Assembly: GCA_964587515.1 (NCBI GenBank)
Contig: CAZPMO010000111.1
Location: 1 to 16,118 of the forward strand
DNA from: CAZPMO01 sp964587515
GTDB lineage: Bacteria; Pseudomonadota; Alphaproteobacteria; MPNO01
Reading direction: 5' to 3'
DNA: 16,118 bases
Both the position numbers and the translations under genes were made by a program. Positions 13,851 to 16,118 of the stretch are shown piece after piece. How positions within the stretch are numbered: position 1 is the stretch's first letter; each line of letters begins with the position of its first letter. A model generated the notes under the pieces. It was not told the DNA's origin. It saw only the letters and a program-made list of their open reading frames with translations, and made no database searches.

Positions 13851-16118
13851 ATGAAGATCGTGATTATCGGCGGCGGCGCGGCGGGACTTTATTTTTCCAT
13901 TCTGATGAAGAAGGAATGGCCGGACCGCGAGATCGCGGTACATGAGCGCAACCGGCCCGACGACACGTTTGGTTTCGGGGTGGTGTTCTCCGACGAGACG
14001 CTGGGCAATTTCCAGTCCTACGACGCCGAGACCTATCACGCGATCACCGACGCCTTCGCCTATTGGGACGAGATCGACTTCGTCCTCCACGGTGAAACCA
14101 TACGCTCGTCGGGTCATGGGTTCTGCGGCTGCGGGCGGCGCGAACTGCTGCTGATCCTGCAGGCGCGCTGTCGCGCGCTCGGCGTCGAGTTGAATTTCGA
14201 GACCGAGATCACCGATCTGGCGCGCTTCGGCGACGCCGATCTGATCGTCGGCGCCGACGGCATCAACTCTATGGTGCGCGACACCCATAAGGACCATTTC
14301 CGGCCTTCCTTCGAGTGGCGGCGCAACAAGTTCATCTGGCTCGGCAGCACGCGGCCCTACGACGCGTTCACCTTCGATTTCACCACGTCGGAGCACGGCA
14401 TCTGGGTGCTGGGCGCCTATCAATACAATGACGACATGTCGACATGGGTGGTGGAGGTGCCGGAAGCCACCTGGGCCAGCGCCCGCGCCGAGGTCGAGCA
14501 TCTCAGCGAGGCCGAATTGCTCGCCTATATGGAGAACCTCTGGGCCGATCAGCTCGACGGCCATCGTCTGGTCGCCAACAATTCGGTGTGGCGCACCTTC
14601 CCCACCATCCATAACCAATGCTGGCATCACGACAATATCGTGCTGCTGGGCGACGCGCTGCATACGGCGCATTACTCCATCGGTTCGGGCACCAAGCTCG
14701 CGATGGAAGACGCGATCGCGCTGTTCGAATCGTTCCGCTTGACGGACGGCGTGGCGGCGGCGCTGGCGCGTTTCGAGGAAGACCGGCGCGATGAGGTCGA
14801 GCGCACCCAGCATGCCGGAGACGTCAGCGTGGTGTGGACCGAAAACCCGGAACGCTATTGGGAGATGGAGCCGATCCAGGCGGCCTATTCCATGCTGACC
14901 CGCGCCAAGCAGGTCACCCACGACAATCTGCGGCTGCGCGATGCGGGGTTCATCGACCGGGTCGAGGCGTGGTTCGCGGGCAAGGTGCGCGACGACGGCT
15001 TCGACATTCCGACAGACGCGCCACCGCCGCCGCCGATGTTCACCCCGTTCCGGCTGCGCGGCATGACGCTTGCCAACCGGGTGATGGTCTCGCCCATGGA
15101 CATGTATTCGTCCGAGGACGGCGTGGTCGGCGATTTCCATTTCGTGCATATGGGCAGCCTCGCCTTCGGCGGTGCCGGGCTGATCGTCTCGGAAATGGCC
15201 TGCGTCTCGGCGGACGGCCGCATCACGCCGGGTTGCGCCGGGCTGTACGCGCCGGAACACGCCACGGCCTGGGCGCGCGTCATCGACTTCGTCCATGAAC
15301 AGTCCGATGCGAAATTCTGCCTCCAGATCGGCCATGCCGGGCGCAAGGGGTCCACCCGCGTCGCCTGGGAAGGCATGGATGAACAGCTCCTCGAGGGCAA
15401 TTGGCCGCTGATCGCGCCTTCGCCGTTGCCTTACTATCCCCATAACCAGACGCCGCGCGAGATGACGCGGGACGACATGGACCGGGTGACGGCGGAATTC
15501 GTCGGCGCGGCGCGGCTCGCCGAGGACGCCGGGGCCGACATGATCGAGCTTCACATGGCGCACGGTTATCTGCTGTCGAGCTTCATCACGCCGGTCTCGA
15601 ACCGCCGCGCCGACGATTATGGCGGTTCCCTTGAAAACCGGCTGCGTTTTCCCCTCGAAGTGTTCGACGCGGCGCGCGCGGCATGGCCCGACCACAAGCC
15701 GGTTTCGGTGCGTATCTCGGCCACCGACTGGGTCGGCGAGGCCGGCGTTACCGGCGACGAGGCGGTTCTGATCGCGCGCGCCTTCAAGGACCGTGGCTGC
15801 GATCTGATCGACGTCTCGGCGGGCCAGACCACGCCCGACGCCGAGCCGGTCTATGGCCGCATGTTCCAGACCTGGTTTTCCGAACAGGTGCGCAACGAGG
15901 TCGGCATTCCGACCGTCGCGGTCGGCAACATCACGAGCTGGGACCAGGTCAACACTATCCTGGCCGCCGGCCGCGCCGATCTGGTGGCGCTGGCCCGGCC
16001 GCATCTGACCAATCCGCATTTCACGCTGCAGGCGGCCGCGTTCTACGGCGTCGACACCCAGCGCTGGCCACCGCCCTACGATTCGGGCCGCGAGCAGGCG
16101 CTACGGCTGGCGGCGCGC
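13851..16118 (+). CDS. Bifunctional FAD monooxygenase/old-yellow-enzyme fusion (aryl-CoA hydroxylase-reductase type), 3' end cut by window
   Basis: The frame is open from the ATG at 13851 to the window edge (756 codons, no stop), about the full length I expect for this family. The N-terminal part is a class A flavin monooxygenase: GGGAAG FAD loop (8-13), DLIVGADG near 126-133, and LLGDALHTAHYSIGSGT, the second FAD motif. A proline linker, DAPPPPPM (389-396), leads to an OYE/NADH:flavin oxidoreductase barrel. It carries HAGRKG (His495), HMAHGYL (His568, His571, Tyr573) and SNRRADDYGGSLENR. This domain order matches 2-aminobenzoyl-CoA monooxygenase/reductase and the annotated salicylyl-CoA 5-hydroxylase/oxidoreductase, which hydroxylate an aryl-CoA and then reduce the ring. 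The substrate here is undetermined. It is divergent from a CoA ligase, which supports the idea. No ribosome site is seen at the start. Confidence 0.9.
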   Translation, partial: MKIVIIGGGAAGLYFSILMKKEWPDREIAVHERNRPDDTFGFGVVFSDETLGNFQSYDAETYHAITDAFAYWDEIDFVLHGETIRSSGHGFCGCGRRELLLILQARCRALGVELNFETEITDLARFGDADLIVGADGINSMVRDTHKDHFRPSFEWRRNKFIWLGSTRPYDAFTFDFTTSEHGIWVLGAYQYNDDMSTWVVEVPEATWASARAEVEHLSEAELLAYMENLWADQLDGHRLVANNSVWRTFPTIHNQCWHHDNIVLLGDALHTAHYSIGSGTKLAMEDAIALFESFRLTDGVAAALARFEEDRRDEVERTQHAGDVSVVWTENPERYWEMEPIQAAYSMLTRAKQVTHDNLRLRDAGFIDRVEAWFAGKVRDDGFDIPTDAPPPPPMFTPFRLRGMTLANRVMVSPMDMYSSEDGVVGDFHFVHMGSLAFGGAGLIVSEMACVSADGRITPGCAGLYAPEHATAWARVIDFVHEQSDAKFCLQIGHAGRKGSTRVAWEGMDEQLLEGNWPLIAPSPLPYYPHNQTPREMTRDDMDRVTAEFVGAARLAEDAGADMIELHMAHGYLLSSFITPVSNRRADDYGGSLENRLRFPLEVFDAARAAWPDHKPVSVRISATDWVGEAGVTGDEAVLIARAFKDRGCDLIDVSAGQTTPDAEPVYGRMFQTWFSEQVRNEVGIPTVAVGNITSWDQVNTILAAGRADLVALARPHLTNPHFTLQAAAFYGVDTQRWPPPYDSGREQALRLAAR

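Noticed and set aside
13836..16019. A 727-codon open frame on the minus strand
   Set aside because: It is antisense to the FAD-OYE fusion, whose plus-strand translation has clear motifs; the long open antisense frame comes from high-GC codon bias.

Overview
The window looks like an accessory, catabolic stretch of a high-GC alphaproteobacterial chromosome. The evidence is strong GC bias in the genes (one CocE-gene line hand-counted at 40/60 G+C), AGGA/GGAG-type ribosome sites, and gene families common in Rhizobiales/Rhodospirillales. It also carries a palindrome whose arms match an intergenic repeat I remember from Rhizobiales. No rRNA, tRNA, CRISPR array, transposase or dedicated regulator was found. 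The taxonomic call is inference.

Layout. (1) 161-2311, plus strand: a probable operon of a Cys-rich DUF1326 protein, a small cupin and an ornithine cyclodeaminase/mu-crystallin-like NAD(P) protein, behind a good sigma70-like promoter. (2) 2341-4469, minus strand: an FMN-dependent alpha-hydroxy-acid oxidase followed by an HGGAW/GxSxG alpha/beta hydrolase. A perfect 13-bp palindrome separates (1) and (2) and contains both stop codons. (3) 4470-4915: gene-free, with several inverted repeats, including a long near-perfect one built from CACAGAGG units. (4) About 4900-6270: an AT-rich island (lines hand-counted at 19/60 and 23/60 G+C) holding a double-ended fragment of a GMC oxidoreductase. It is joined tail-to-tail to a C-terminally truncated ParB-domain gene; the junction falls near 5340. 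(5) 6291-9114, plus strand: a CocE/NonD-type hydrolase followed by an LVIVD-repeat beta-propeller gene broken by one in-frame TAA. (6) 9131-9281: three copies of a GTAGGGGCGGGT-type palindromic repeat between convergent genes. (7) 13768-9283, minus strand: a four-gene run of phenylacetate-CoA-ligase-like enzyme, HtrA-like PDZ protein lacking its catalytic triad, stand-alone MetE-core methyltransferase, and zinc-motif MDR oxidoreductase. (8) 13851 to the window end, plus strand: a large FAD-monooxygenase/old-yellow-enzyme fusion resembling 2-aminobenzoyl-CoA (or salicylyl-CoA) monooxygenase/reductase, divergent from the ligase.

How they may work together. The divergent ligase and FAD-OYE fusion suggest CoA activation of an aromatic acid followed by hydroxylation and reduction of the CoA thioester. 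The MDR reductase and MetE-core protein are plausible accessory steps, for example on a methylated substrate, but the substrate cannot be read from the sequence. The first operon and the hydroxy-acid oxidase/hydrolase pair look like further small-molecule catabolism. The least ordinary parts are the chimeric gene junction in the AT-rich island, the in-frame stop in the beta-propeller gene, and the protease-dead HtrA-like protein embedded in a catabolic operon.
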